Positions 1-8,968 are shown, numbered from the stretch's first letter. The stretch: 64,000 nt of DNA from UBA965 sp040396955 (GCA_040396955.1 JBBAWX010000001.1:124001-188000), one strand, 5' to 3'. The notes: generated by a model from the letters alone, not told the origin. A program made the numbers and translations.

Positions 1-1
1 G

Positions 2-460
2 ACAGCGCCCGTGCGTGACTGGGAGGTCGTGCTTGGCAAGTACCTGGCAGTCATGGCGCTCTTTCTCATCATGCTTGCGACCACGCTCTACTATCCGTTC
101 GTATTGTGGCGAATCGGCGGTAACCCGGATTGGGGTCCGATTGCCTCGGGGTACCTCGGGTTGATTTTGTTGAGCTCTGCCATGATGGCGATTGGTACGT
201 TGACCTCGGCACTCACCGAGAATCAGATTGTGGCAGCGGTGCTGGGGTTCGGTTTGCTACTGTTGTTGTGGTTGCTTGATGCGGCTGGCAATGTCATAAC
301 CGGGGCTGCGGACGTGCTGAGTTACATGGCGTTGCCGGCGCACTACGACAGTTTTGCCCGTGGTGCCATCAACCTCGAAGATGTCGTCTATTATGTGACG
401 GTGACCGCCACAGCATTGTTTTTGGCAACACGCTCACTTGAGACACGGAGATACCGCTAA
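2..460 (+). CDS. ABC transporter permease, GldF-like (5' partial)
   Basis: This is the C-terminal part of an ABC-2 type permease. The reading frame is open from base 2, so the gene enters the window already under way; the GTG at 11 is internal. The visible start (TAPVRDWEVVLGKYLA) resembles the loop seen in GldF-type permeases, and it is followed by four or five hydrophobic segments. It would form the membrane channel of an ABC system with the next two genes. The stop codon overlaps the ATG of the following gene by one base (TAATG), which implies translational coupling. GldF/GldG systems are linked to gliding in Bacteroidetes, but related sets are widespread in bacteria with unknown substrate, so no motility role is claimed. 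The ATPase subunit should lie upstream of the window. Confidence 0.85.
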   Translation, partial: TAPVRDWEVVLGKYLAVMALFLIMLATTLYYPFVLWRIGGNPDWGPIASGYLGLILLSSAMMAIGTLTSALTENQIVAAVLGFGLLLLLWLLDAAGNVITGAADVLSYMALPAHYDSFARGAINLEDVVYYVTVTATALFLATRSLETRRYR

Positions 461-1815
461 TGCAGACCTTCATTGAACGGGTACGTGGCATTTTGGGGCT
501 ACGACAAGTGCGCTATGGAGCCAACGCGAGTGCGATGAGCGTGCTATTTATCGCCGTCATGGTGATGCTCAACGTGTTGGCGGTGCGCTATCCGCAACGG
601 CTTGATGTGACAGCGACGCAGGAGTTTTCGTTGTCGCAACAGAGCACACAAATCGTGGCCGAGCTCACGCAACCACTGACGATTACCGGGTACTACAGTG
701 CCAACGATCGCTTCGCTCAAGACGATGTCGAGACGCGTCTGAAGGCGTATGTGACAGCCTCGTCACAGGTTAGTTATCGGTTCATTGATCCCGACAAAGA
801 TCCGGTGTCAGCGCGTAATGACGAAATCACGGCATACGGGACATTGGTGGTGCGCTACGGTGACCGCAAAGCAACCACACAGACCGGCGATGAGCAGGCC
901 ATTACGGGAGCCATTTTGCAGGTCACTCAAGATATTAAGCCAGTCGTGTATGTCTTGACTGGGCATCGTGAGCGTACGATTGATGACTTTGCGCCCAATG
1001 AAATCAGTGAATTTCGCACGGTGCTTGCCGCCAACAATTTCGATGTGCAGAGCATCAACTTGTCGATTACGGCCGAAATCCCGCCCACCAACAGTGTGTT
1101 GCTGATTGCGGACCCACAAGATGCAATTGCACAGGATGAGTACGACAAGATTGTGGCCTATGTGCAGTCGGGTGGTCGTGTGTTGTTGCTCAGCAATCCG
1201 TTGAGCCCAGCTCCCATGGAGTCGTTGCTTGAGTCGTGGGGGTTGCAGTGGCAAGATAACTTTGTGGTTGATGAGCAGTCGCAAGTTGGCAATCCACTCG
1301 CACCCGCGGTCGTCGAGTATCCGTTCACCCCGATTACCCGTGACATGGGTGGGCAAGCCACGTTGTTTAATTCGGTGCGCACCATCAAAGAGACTGCAGA
1401 GGCACCGACCGGTGTGACCCGGCGTGTGCTCATCCGGAGCAGTGATCGCAGTAGTGCGGCGACGGAGTTTGTTGAGGGGCAGGTCAAAGTCAATGCCGAC
1501 GACGAAATTGGGCCTCTCGCATTTGGCTACATGGTAGAGCTCCCCAATAACGGGCGCATTGTGTTGATTGGTGACGTGGATTTCATCAGCAACGGGTACC
1601 TCAATTTGGCGCAGGCGAACGGTGCTTTTGCCAAAAACGTGGTAGCGTGGTTGGCCGCTCAAGATGCGCTCATCGCGTTGCCTACTGCCGAGCCGGTCAA
1701 TCGACAAATCTTCGTGACGGCCGATCAGAGCATCATCATCTTTTTGACGAGTGTCATCGGTCTGCCGCTGATCTTCATTGTGTCGGGGATTTGGGTTTGG
1801 TGGCGGCGACGCTAA
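460..1815 (+). CDS. GldG-family ABC-associated protein
   Basis: A 451-residue protein with one N-terminal membrane segment (about residues 25-45), a large extracytoplasmic region and a C-terminal membrane anchor (about 420-447) ending in WWRRR. The middle carries the GldG/ABC-type uncharacterised transport pattern, including VYVLTGHRERTIDD and the later VLLIADPQD and GGRVLLLSNP stretches, which resemble a Rossmann-like fold. It starts at the ATG overlapping the permease stop and is followed 15 bases later by a DUF4340 gene, the usual order for this cluster. It probably forms the extracytoplasmic part of the complex. The substrate is unknown. Confidence 0.85.
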   Translation: MQTFIERVRGILGLRQVRYGANASAMSVLFIAVMVMLNVLAVRYPQRLDVTATQEFSLSQQSTQIVAELTQPLTITGYYSANDRFAQDDVETRLKAYVTASSQVSYRFIDPDKDPVSARNDEITAYGTLVVRYGDRKATTQTGDEQAITGAILQVTQDIKPVVYVLTGHRERTIDDFAPNEISEFRTVLAANNFDVQSINLSITAEIPPTNSVLLIADPQDAIAQDEYDKIVAYVQSGGRVLLLSNPLSPAPMESLLESWGLQWQDNFVVDEQSQVGNPLAPAVVEYPFTPITRDMGGQATLFNSVRTIKETAEAPTGVTRRVLIRSSDRSSAATEFVEGQVKVNADDEIGPLAFGYMVELPNNGRIVLIGDVDFISNGYLNLAQANGAFAKNVVAWLAAQDALIALPTAEPVNRQIFVTADQSIIIFLTSVIGLPLIFIVSGIWVWWRRR

Positions 1816-1830
1816 CATGAGGAGCACAAG

Positions 1831-2403
1831 ATGAATAGTCGTACCACGCTACTGTTGTTGGTGGTGAGTGTGGCCCTCGGTTTGGCGTTGTACTGGTTGC
1901 CAGGAACAGCGACGCCCTCCGAAGCAGAAGTGCCAGCGCCCCAAGACATCACCGTGTTGAGCCATGATTCGCGCCAAGTGACTGAGCTAGAAGCGGTAAA
2001 TGCCAATAATCAGACGTTGCAGGTGTGGCGCAACGGCGATAACTGGGACATTCAGATTGATGAGCGTGTGGCGGGTGACACCATTGTCATTGGCCCTACC
2101 ATTGCCAATATTGCTGGTCTTCGTGCCACGACGGTGATTACACCGGAAAAACAGACGTTGGCCGATTACGGACTTGATGCACCACAGTTGGTCATTACTC
2201 TGCAGGGTGAAGCGGGTCTGCTTGATCGCCTACGTGTCGGCAGTCGCAACCCGAGTGGCGGAGCCCGTTATGTGCAGGTTGAGGGGCAACCACAGATCTA
2301 TCTGGTCGACGACATTGCCCTCGACACGCTCGAGAGTTGGTATACCACGGTGCCGGTTGCACCAACACCATTACCGACGTTAGTGCCCACCACCGCCCCG
2401 TAA
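1831..2403 (+). CDS. DUF4340 domain-containing protein
   Basis: A 190-residue protein with an N-terminal hydrophobic segment (about residues 5-25) that acts as signal or anchor, followed by a single extracytoplasmic DUF4340-like region. It includes VWRNGDNWDIQ, a LADYGLD turn and the pattern GSRNPSGGARYVQVEG. Such proteins regularly accompany GldG-like genes, as here. A GGAG motif a few bases upstream of the ATG supports the start. The C-terminal tail is rich in Pro and Thr and the gene ends just before an intrinsic terminator, so it closes the ABC cluster. Molecular function is unknown. Confidence 0.8.
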   Translation: MNSRTTLLLLVVSVALGLALYWLPGTATPSEAEVPAPQDITVLSHDSRQVTELEAVNANNQTLQVWRNGDNWDIQIDERVAGDTIVIGPTIANIAGLRATTVITPEKQTLADYGLDAPQLVITLQGEAGLLDRLRVGSRNPSGGARYVQVEGQPQIYLVDDIALDTLESWYTTVPVAPTPLPTLVPTTAP

Positions 2404-2427
2404 GTGTCCTACACGGTCAGCCGCCTG

Positions 2428-2462
2428 GCTCCTCGTGGTCTCTGACCGCGAGGAGCTTTTTT
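2428..2462 (+). terminator. Intrinsic terminator of the ABC cluster
   Basis: GCTCCTCG at 2428-2435 pairs with CGAGGAGC at 2449-2456, followed by six T. The T tract overlaps the stop codon of the convergent chrA gene. No T tract exists on the minus strand, so it serves the plus-strand genes. Confidence 0.8.
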
Positions 2463-3612
2463 ATGGGCCAAGGAGTGCCCAGCCGACGGCCGCAAACAGC
2501 AGACTGATACGCCAGGCAGGCCACTGCAGTACAAACAGCCCAGCGAGGCCGACAAGCCAGAGGGCCATGTCGCGGTTAGAAGTGATGGCGTGGCTAAAAA
2601 TTGGATCCCACAAGGTAGCGGCGAGGAGTCCGACGACAGCCGCCTGCACGCCGCGCAAGCCGTTAGCAATAAAGGGATGCCGTTGTAGGGTGTACCACCA
2701 CGGCTGGATGCCGATGATGAGGAGCCACCCAGGCAAAAAGATGGCACAGAGACCCAACAAGGCGAGGGTGAGAGTGCCGGTAGTACTTGCACCAGCCACA
2801 AATAATCCGAAGGCGAAGAGGGGGCCGGGGAGAATTTGCGCAGTGGCGTAACCGCTGAGTAGCACCTCATTGGCGATGAGACCACTGGTTACGAAGCGTT
2901 GTTGGAGCATGCTGATGACGACATGGCCACCGCCGAAAACCAAGGCGCCGGTCTGGTAGATGAGGGCCAGCGGATGTGCGGCGAGTAGGCTGAGGATCAA
3001 CAAAAGCCCGAACAGGATTACCATGACGGTTGCCGTGACCCGTGAGACGGGGATGGGTGGGGATACGGTGATTGGGGCCTCAGGGTCTGTGCGGATGTAC
3101 CAGGCACCGACAGCTAGGCTGGCGCCGAGCACAAGTAGCTGCACCCAGGCAGTTGGTGCTAGGAGCACGATGACGGCGCTCCCAAATGCAATGCTGGTAC
3201 GGATGTGGTCGCGGCAAAAGGTGTGAGCCATGCCCCAAACGGCATGACTGACGACCACCGCGGCGCTGATGAGCAATCCGTGCACGACCCCCTGTGCTCC
3301 CGCTAGCCACGTACTCCCCCACAGGGTGGCCAGCATGATGAGGGCCGAGGGTGACGTGAACGCAAGCCAGGCCACGAGTGATCCCCAAATGCCGGCCTGA
3401 CGTGCTCCGATGAGCATGCCTAGTTGCGAGCTTGCAGGGCCAGGCATGATTTGGCAGAGGGCATTGTCTTGGGCAAAGGTTGACTCGTCGAGCCAACGAC
3501 GCCGTGTGACGAACTCGGCATAAAAATAGCCGATATGCGCGGTGGGGCCCCCAAATGAGGTCCAACCGAGGCGATGGAAGACCACAAATAACTGCCAGAG
3601 TTTACTCAGCAT
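2461..3612 (-). CDS. chrA: Chromate transporter ChrA
   Basis: A 383-residue polytopic protein made of two homologous halves of about 180 residues, the long-chain (two-domain) form of the CHR family. The first half carries GWTSFGGPTAHIGYF and QIMPGPASSQLGMLIG; the second half repeats them as TGALVFGGGHVVISML and AQILPGPLFAFGLF. These are the family's characteristic GGP/GGGH and PGP motifs. Members export chromate, or sulfate-like oxyanions, across the cytoplasmic membrane. The gene starts at an ATG lying 11 bases inside the 3' end of trpC, so the two are probably co-transcribed, an unusual pairing with no obvious metabolic link. Confidence 0.9.
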   Translation of the reverse strand: MLSKLWQLFVVFHRLGWTSFGGPTAHIGYFYAEFVTRRRWLDESTFAQDNALCQIMPGPASSQLGMLIGARQAGIWGSLVAWLAFTSPSALIMLATLWGSTWLAGAQGVVHGLLISAAVVVSHAVWGMAHTFCRDHIRTSIAFGSAVIVLLAPTAWVQLLVLGASLAVGAWYIRTDPEAPITVSPPIPVSRVTATVMVILFGLLLILSLLAAHPLALIYQTGALVFGGGHVVISMLQQRFVTSGLIANEVLLSGYATAQILPGPLFAFGLFVAGASTTGTLTLALLGLCAIFLPGWLLIIGIQPWWYTLQRHPFIANGLRGVQAAVVGLLAATLWDPIFSHAITSNRDMALWLVGLAGLFVLQWPAWRISLLFAAVGWALLGP

Positions 3613-4420
3613 GACCCGCTAATTCCTTGGTCTTGGCCAGAATGTCTGGCGCGGTAATCAGCGCTTCGCCGACAAGTACCGCCTGTGCGCCGAGTTGACC
3701 GACCTGTGCAACATGGGCGTGAGTAAAAATCCCGCTTTCGCTGACGAGGATGTGCTGACCGCCAGCGGGGAGCTGGGCTGCCACGTGAGCGGTGGTTTGC
3801 AACGACACGGCGAATGTGTGTAGGTTGCGATTGTTGACGCCAATAATGGTGAAGCCTAAATCGAGCGCCCGTGCAAGCTCCGCATCATCGTGTACCTCAA
3901 CGAGTGCATCCATGCCTAGTTGGTACGTGAGGTCATAGAACTCACGGAGTTGTGCGTCACTGAGCGCCGCCACAATTAACAAAACGGCATCGGCGCCATA
4001 GGCGCGCGCTTCGTAGATTTGGTAGGGGTCAACGATGAAGTCTTTGCGGAGAAGCGGCGGGTGATGCCCATCAGGAGCGACGGCATCTTGCTGGCGGATT
4101 CCCTCCAGGTATTTGAGACTGCCTTGGAAGAATCGTTGGTCGGTGAGCACAGAAATAGCCGATGCTCCACCGGCAGTATAGGTGGCCGCAATCTCGAGTG
4201 GATGAAATGGCTCAATAAGTACCCCGCGTGACGGTGATGCATGCTTGACTTCGGCGATGAGTGTGGGGTGGGCATGTCGGCGCAGGGCGTTCGCAAATGA
4301 ACGCACGGCCGGAGCAGTGGTGGCACGTTGTGCGATTGCGGCATCGTTGACTTTTTGACGCTGACGGGCGACTTCGACGACTTTATGCGCAAGGATGGTG
4401 TCGAGAATACTCTGTGTCAT
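3602..4420 (-). CDS. trpC: Indole-3-glycerol phosphate synthase
   Basis: A 272-residue single-domain TrpC, close to the usual 260. It converts CdRP to indole-3-glycerol phosphate in tryptophan synthesis. Family motifs are present in order: KHASPSRG (phosphate and substrate Lys), LLRKDFIVDPYQI (catalytic Lys), VEVHDDAEL, GVNNRNLHTF and VSESGI. The frame is open further upstream, but the ATG at 4420 is chosen because AAGGA lies about 8 bases before it and the family alignment begins there. It has its own promoter and a leader with an intrinsic terminator 17 bases upstream of the start. trpB lies 4.5 kb away, and trpA, trpD and trpF are not in the window. Confidence 0.95.
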   Translation of the reverse strand: MTQSILDTILAHKVVEVARQRQKVNDAAIAQRATTAPAVRSFANALRRHAHPTLIAEVKHASPSRGVLIEPFHPLEIAATYTAGGASAISVLTDQRFFQGSLKYLEGIRQQDAVAPDGHHPPLLRKDFIVDPYQIYEARAYGADAVLLIVAALSDAQLREFYDLTYQLGMDALVEVHDDAELARALDLGFTIIGVNNRNLHTFAVSLQTTAHVAAQLPAGGQHILVSESGIFTHAHVAQVGQLGAQAVLVGEALITAPDILAKTKELAGHAE

Positions 4421-4436
4421 GCATGATTCCTTATAC

Positions 4437-4465
4437 AAAAACGACGCCAAGCCGAGCTTGACATC
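4437..4465 (-). terminator. Candidate transcription attenuator in the trpC leader
   Basis: On the minus strand GATGTCAAGC pairs with GCTTGGCGTC (10 bp including U·G wobbles) around a TCG loop, then G and five U (template A run 4437-4441). It lies between the trpC promoter and the trpC ribosome binding site, so it must be read through for expression. A 20-codon leader frame starting at a minus-strand ATG runs across it, but it contains no Trp codon. The regulator, if any, is unknown. Confidence 0.55.
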
Positions 4466-4640
4466 GGTAGTAGCGGCATTCATCGCAGAACATGCTTCGG
4501 CGTTGGAGCGCACGAAGCAATTGCGCTCGCTGGCTACGACTCCCCGCTGGAGACACGGCTGAACAGGCATTAGATGGGTAACACACACGGTATGACCGTG
4601 AAGCAGAGTCGTATCGCATGGACGACGTGACGCTACGCAA

Positions 4641-4669
4641 ACTATACCTGTGGAACGAGGTATCGTCAA
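4641..4669 (-). promoter_or_regulatory. Sigma-70 type promoter of trpC
   Basis: On the minus strand TTGACG (4669-4664) and TATAGT (4646-4641) are separated by exactly 17 bases, directly after the stop codon of the upstream permease gene. This predicts a leader of about 210 nt before trpC. Confidence 0.7.
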
Positions 4670-4679
4670 GCACAGTCGA

Positions 4680-5891
4680 TTAGCCGAGAAACCAGCCGGC
4701 AATCATGAGACTGATAAGCGTAATCGGTAGTCCGACGCGGAGATATTGCACAAAGGTAATCTGGATGCCCTGTTGCATGGCCCGCTCAGCTACGATGAGA
4801 TTGGCCACACTTGCGAGCAATGTCGTATTGCCGGCCAGCGTTGAACTTGCAGCCAGCATGACCCACGCAGTGTCGGGTTGTGGCATCGCTGAGACCAATG
4901 GGCTCAGCAGTATGACTGCTGGAACGTTGCTGATAAGGTTTGAAAGGAGTGCACTTACGCCGCCAAATCGTACTAAGTCACCGTTGATGTGTGCATGCAT
5001 GGCGGCGTATAGCTGTGCGGCGCTTTGGCTCTGTTGGAACGCCCCTGTTACGATGAATAGTCCAACGAAAAAGAGTAACAGGCTGGTGTCGATGTGCTGG
5101 ATGCGCTGCTCACTCGGAGTGTGGCGCTGTAGGAGGGTGAGTGCAGCAGTTGCCAGTACTGCAACCACGGGTGCTACGCCAATCACAAATAACACGGCTA
5201 CGCCGATCATCATGAGCACCACACGACGCGACACCGGTATGCGATGGGGGACTGTGATTGCTACAGGGAAAGTATGGAGTTGGTGACGAAACATCCAGGC
5301 CAACATGCCCCACGCGGCTAGCAATGAAAGCACGACAGTGGGAAGCATGATGCCCATGAACTGAGTGAAAGAGATTCCCGAAAGTGCGCCGATGAGGATA
5401 TTTTGGGGATTGCCGGTGATGGTGGCTGCTGATCCGATATTGGCGCTCACGGCGAGACCGAGCAGCAGTGGTACGGCAGGAGTGCGGGTTTCACGGGAGA
5501 GCAACAAGACGAATGGTGTAAAAAGAAGCACTACGGTATCGTTGAGGAAGAGAGCGGATAGCACGGCGCTAAGGAGCATGATGACGGCTAACAGTTGACG
5601 TGCGTGATGTACGTGGCGCAAGATGAGTGTGGCCAGATGGTCGTAGAGACCAGAAGCTTCGATGGTGCCGTTGAGCAGCATCATGCCGGCCAAAATGGCG
5701 AGGGTGTCACCATCGACATGCGCCCATGCTTGTGCTGGTGTCACAGCGCCGAGAGCGAGCAGGGCGGCACTTCCAATGAGTGCAATGCTGGTGCGATTGA
5801 CGCTGAGTCCGGGCCAATGCCCTACGGCGATGCCATACATGACACTCATGACAACAATGAGCATGGGGATTTCTGCGAGCATGTGTGGCAT
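4680..5891 (-). CDS. ArsB/NhaD/SLC13-type anion or cation permease
   Basis: A 403-residue polytopic protein of the ion transporter superfamily. It has about ten hydrophobic segments, LFLNDTVVLLFTPFVLLL in the first half and the ArsB-like NIGSAATITGNPQNILIG motif, with matching SNLISNVPAVILLSP in the second half. These paired re-entrant motifs characterise ArsB, NhaD and citrate/anion permeases. The substrate cannot be assigned: no arsR or arsC is nearby. The first ATG (5891) and a second ATG three codons later (5882) are both possible; GAAG precedes the first. It is followed at once by the trpC promoter, so trpC does not depend on its transcript. Confidence 0.8.
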   Translation of the reverse strand: MPHMLAEIPMLIVVMSVMYGIAVGHWPGLSVNRTSIALIGSAALLALGAVTPAQAWAHVDGDTLAILAGMMLLNGTIEASGLYDHLATLILRHVHHARQLLAVIMLLSAVLSALFLNDTVVLLFTPFVLLLSRETRTPAVPLLLGLAVSANIGSAATITGNPQNILIGALSGISFTQFMGIMLPTVVLSLLAAWGMLAWMFRHQLHTFPVAITVPHRIPVSRRVVLMMIGVAVLFVIGVAPVVAVLATAALTLLQRHTPSEQRIQHIDTSLLLFFVGLFIVTGAFQQSQSAAQLYAAMHAHINGDLVRFGGVSALLSNLISNVPAVILLSPLVSAMPQPDTAWVMLAASSTLAGNTTLLASVANLIVAERAMQQGIQITFVQYLRVGLPITLISLMIAGWFLG

Positions 5892-6077
5892 CTTCTGTCG
5901 ACATACGATACATCAACAACAGCTTGGATGCTTGTCGTGGCTGTGTGTGTTGGGCACCGGCTGAATCATGAGGGGGGCATGGTGGATTATTGTGCGTGCG
6001 TGTTGTCGCCGCATGCGAAAACTTCGGGCAGACGTGTCCAGGGAGGTGGATGCCATCGGAGTGCGTCGGTAGATGTC

Positions 6078-6107
6078 CACCGCACGGTCGCGCGCGACCG
6101 TGCGGTG
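6078..6107. repeat. Perfect 30-base palindrome between two minus-strand genes
   Basis: CACCGCACGGTCGC at 6078-6091, a GC centre, then its exact reverse complement to 6107. It lies in the 228-base gap between the molybdoenzyme gene (ends 6120) and the permease gene (starts 5891). There is no U tract on either side, so it could be a Rho-independent-like pause or mRNA-end stabiliser, or a repeat-family element. The rest of the gap shows nothing recognisable. Confidence 0.6.
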
Positions 6108-6119
6108 CTGTGGGCCCGA

Positions 6120-6743
6120 CTAGTCGGCGTAGCGCTCTTCGAGCCACGGGTCAGCGCTGTTGTTGTACCCGTAGCGTTCCCAGAATCCGAGCCGGTCAGC
6201 GGTCATGAATTCGAGGCCGCGGAGCCACTTCGCACTCTTCCAAAAGTACTTTTTGGGGGTGAGAAGCCGCAGTGGGTAGCCGTGATCGGGGGTAAGCTCT
6301 TCACCGTCGTATTTGTAGGCGAGCAGTGCATCGTCGAACATCAGGTATTCGAGGGGGACATTCGCCGTGAAGCCGTATTCACAGTGCGCCATGACATGGG
6401 TGACGCCTTCGTTGAGTGGGGGCAAGATGGCCAAAAAATCACGGAAGCGTACTCCTTGCCAGTGGGTATCCAACTTGCTCCACCGGGTGACACAGTGGAT
6501 GTCGGTGACGACGTCGACGGTCGGCAACGCGCGAAACTCACCATAGTTGAACGTGCGTGGTTCTGCAAGTGCACCCCAAACGCGCAAATCCCAGGTTTCT
6601 GCAACATTTTGATACAGTGGGACATCGCCATAATGGAGTACGGGGAACTTGTCGGTGAGGTGTTGCCCGGGTGGCACGCGTTCTTGGATGTCGGCAGGGG
6701 TGTGGTTATTTTTACGACGAAATGCGTTCAGCATGTCTGTCAT
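6120..6743 (-). CDS. Sulfite oxidase-like (YedY/SUOX family) molybdopterin oxidoreductase
   Basis: A 207-residue protein, the size of the stand-alone SUOX-fold molybdopterin domain. The Mo-ligating cysteine is Cys84 in DIHCVTRWS, followed by WQGVRF and FLAILPP. Later motifs are HCEYGFTANVPLEY and GYPLRLLTPKKYFWKSAKWLRGLEF, typical of this subfamily. No twin-arginine or other export signal is visible, so it probably acts in the cytoplasm, unlike YedY/MsrP. There is no haem partner (YedZ) nearby. The substrate is unknown. AGGAAAGGAA lies immediately before the ATG at 6743; the ATG three codons later (6734) has better spacing and may be the true start. Confidence 0.88.
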   Translation of the reverse strand: MTDMLNAFRRKNNHTPADIQERVPPGQHLTDKFPVLHYGDVPLYQNVAETWDLRVWGALAEPRTFNYGEFRALPTVDVVTDIHCVTRWSKLDTHWQGVRFRDFLAILPPLNEGVTHVMAHCEYGFTANVPLEYLMFDDALLAYKYDGEELTPDHGYPLRLLTPKKYFWKSAKWLRGLEFMTADRLGFWERYGYNNSADPWLEERYAD

Positions 6744-6800
6744 TTCCTTTCCTCATACACACAGCACACGAAGATTATACCAGTTTCCGAGGAGTCATGA

Positions 6801-8927
6801 TTACCAGTGGAGGTGCGGAGAAGTGCTGAGCCAACTGGTGTTGTCGTGTGGTAATTGGGAAACCGCTTTGCCCCACTCACGCAGCTGGATATAGGGCACG
6901 ACGAGCTGATTGCGCTCATGGTAGACGGCTGGGGTGTGCGGTAAGATGCGCAATAGTGCATTGACGGCTTCACTCCCAGAAATGTTGCGTTGGATCCATT
7001 GGGTGTCGATGTCGAGGATTTGGGCAGCGCGAACGGCGTCTTCCGCGCCAGAGAGCAGATGCGAAAGCACTATTTCTACCTGTGGGTGTGCTTGGTGCAT
7101 ATCGCGGATTGTCTGAGCGTGATAATCGAGGAGTTGGCCAAGTAACCGTTGCATGGCGGCAGTCAAGCGGTCGTATTGATGTGTCAACGTGTGGAGCTCG
7201 GTCACAATTGGCACCGTCACATCACTGGCGGTACGGTATTTTGCGTCAAAGGCGTTGACCTCATGACGGATACTTTGTAGCCCTTGACTCATGGCGGTGG
7301 GTAGGCGTCGTGGCGAGATGTGTTGATTGTTTTCGAGGAGCAACATAAATGCAAGTAGCATGGTACGGAGACGCTCAACGCGGACTGCACTTGTCATGGT
7401 GAGTTCGCTGGTTTCGATCGGCAGGATGTCGCTCATCTGGTTGTTGAAGGTACGGCAGAGGGCAAAGCTGGCCACCGGATCGAAGGGGATGCTATCTACA
7501 ACCCGTTGTAGTCCTGTAAAGGATTCACGCAGATCTTGATAGCGCGTGTGTTGGAAGGAAGTGTCGATTGTGATGAGGATTTGTAGCCGGTCCATGAATT
7601 CTTCGGCGGTCGCATATTCTTGTCGTGCAATCGAGCTCATCTGACTCAACTGCTGATCTCGTTGGATGATGGTGTCGAGGAGCTTGGTCGATCGTTGTAG
7701 CGCTTGTTGGCTGGTTTCGAGGAGCGTTGTGACTTCGGTCTGCTGTTGGGGCGCACGGCTATTGAGCTGTTGCGCTGTATCGACATAATACTGTGCATAA
7801 CGGGCATGTACGATTGCTTCCTGACCGGTACGGCGCACGTCTATCCAGTACGAATCAGCAAATGTGGCGATATGTGCGAGGGTTTGATGCGCTGCTTCGA
7901 TGCGGGTGGGGAGTTGTAAGAGGTGTTGTTGAAGCTGAGCGACAAGCTCACCGTTGCGTTGTTGCAGGGCGGGTAGGTTGCCACCATATGCGACCGCTTC
8001 ACTGCGAGCGTGTTCGGCTTGTGCCAAAAAATTATCGGTAAGGTCAAATTCACCATCGATGAGTGCGCTGAGTGCTTCATCACAGAGTGTGTTGGCACGT
8101 ATGACGAAATCGAGACTTTGTTGCACAGAAAACCCCTGAATCGCTGCTTTTTCGGCTGCTTTGCGCGCAGCGTCGATGCCGAGGCGGAGCTCACTCATGG
8201 TGGTCAAGATGTGCTCAATACGATGATAGTCTGCTTCTGCTTGACGCACGGATTCCGGCACGGCGTCGTATTCATGGCGAGCGAGTTGGTTTTGGGCAAT
8301 GACGAGATGAGAATCAGCGTTTTTGAGGAGCTGACGTGAAGTCATCCCGAGGCTCATCAAGCGACTGACAAGGCGTTGTTGTGTCCGTTTCGCAGTATCG
8401 ATGAGTTGACTCAACGTGTTCAGTTGTTGCTCAAGGGTACTACGGTGTTTGATGCTGGCCTGAATGGAAGCCTCAATTTCGGGGATGATGGGCAGCAGAC
8501 CATGGACGACGGTGTTGAGTACTTCGAAATCTTCGGCTTCTGGGTGTGTCGGCAGTTGCTGAATCGCCGTATCGAGGGCAGATTGGGTCTTGTTGTAGAG
8601 ATATTCGGCATGTTTGAGGGTTTGCGTAATCACGGCGACGTCTTCGTTGCGAAAGCGAACTTTGTCGTAGGTAGCCGCATCACGCTCATTGTTGAGGAGT
8701 TGACCCGCATAGTTGATGCGCCCACGGATGGTGCGTAAGGCGAGATCGGTCTGGGTGCGGGCTTTTTCGACAACGCGATCATGCTGGACCTGTTTGCGGT
8801 ATCGAAAAAATGCCACCACAAGCACGATGAGGATGACGCCTCCAGCGATGCCCACCACAATCTGTTGGATGAGCAACGGTGTGAGCTCACCCAACGGCGT
8901 GGTTATTTGCAGATGTGGGTATGGCAT
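6801..8927 (-). CDS. Single-pass membrane protein with long coiled coil
   Basis: About 708 residues with one membrane segment near the N terminus (around residues 17-39, IQQIVVGIAGGVILIVLVVA in part) followed by a basic stop-transfer (FRYRKQ). About 650 residues of Gln/Glu/Arg/Leu-rich helical heptads follow on the cytoplasmic side. The topology recalls EzrA, the septation ring regulator of Firmicutes, but I see no diagnostic sequence motif, so the name is not applied. The start at 8927 has GAGGGG nine bases upstream; an alternative ATG at 8969 overlaps the trpB stop (TGATG) and would add 14 residues. It is the last gene of a ptrB-trpB run. Confidence 0.75.
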   Translation of the reverse strand: MPYPHLQITTPLGELTPLLIQQIVVGIAGGVILIVLVVAFFRYRKQVQHDRVVEKARTQTDLALRTIRGRINYAGQLLNNERDAATYDKVRFRNEDVAVITQTLKHAEYLYNKTQSALDTAIQQLPTHPEAEDFEVLNTVVHGLLPIIPEIEASIQASIKHRSTLEQQLNTLSQLIDTAKRTQQRLVSRLMSLGMTSRQLLKNADSHLVIAQNQLARHEYDAVPESVRQAEADYHRIEHILTTMSELRLGIDAARKAAEKAAIQGFSVQQSLDFVIRANTLCDEALSALIDGEFDLTDNFLAQAEHARSEAVAYGGNLPALQQRNGELVAQLQQHLLQLPTRIEAAHQTLAHIATFADSYWIDVRRTGQEAIVHARYAQYYVDTAQQLNSRAPQQQTEVTTLLETSQQALQRSTKLLDTIIQRDQQLSQMSSIARQEYATAEEFMDRLQILITIDTSFQHTRYQDLRESFTGLQRVVDSIPFDPVASFALCRTFNNQMSDILPIETSELTMTSAVRVERLRTMLLAFMLLLENNQHISPRRLPTAMSQGLQSIRHEVNAFDAKYRTASDVTVPIVTELHTLTHQYDRLTAAMQRLLGQLLDYHAQTIRDMHQAHPQVEIVLSHLLSGAEDAVRAAQILDIDTQWIQRNISGSEAVNALLRILPHTPAVYHERNQLVVPYIQLREWGKAVSQLPHDNTSWLSTSPHLHW

Positions 8928-8968
8928 ACTTCTGAACCCCTCATGCGATACGGGGGGGAATGTCCCCA

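Noticed and set aside
808..1827. 339-residue minus-strand open frame
   Set aside because: Antisense shadow of the GldG-like gene, with no ribosome binding site or recognisable domain.
4431..4673. 80-residue leader gene upstream of trpC with a Cys-rich end
   Set aside because: It begins at the trpC promoter itself, has no ribosome binding site and overlaps the attenuator; only a short leader frame could be translated, and it is treated as part of the attenuator finding.
5595..6800. 401-residue plus-strand open frame
   Set aside because: Antisense to the permease and the molybdoenzyme, with Cys/His-rich low-complexity translation and no family pattern.
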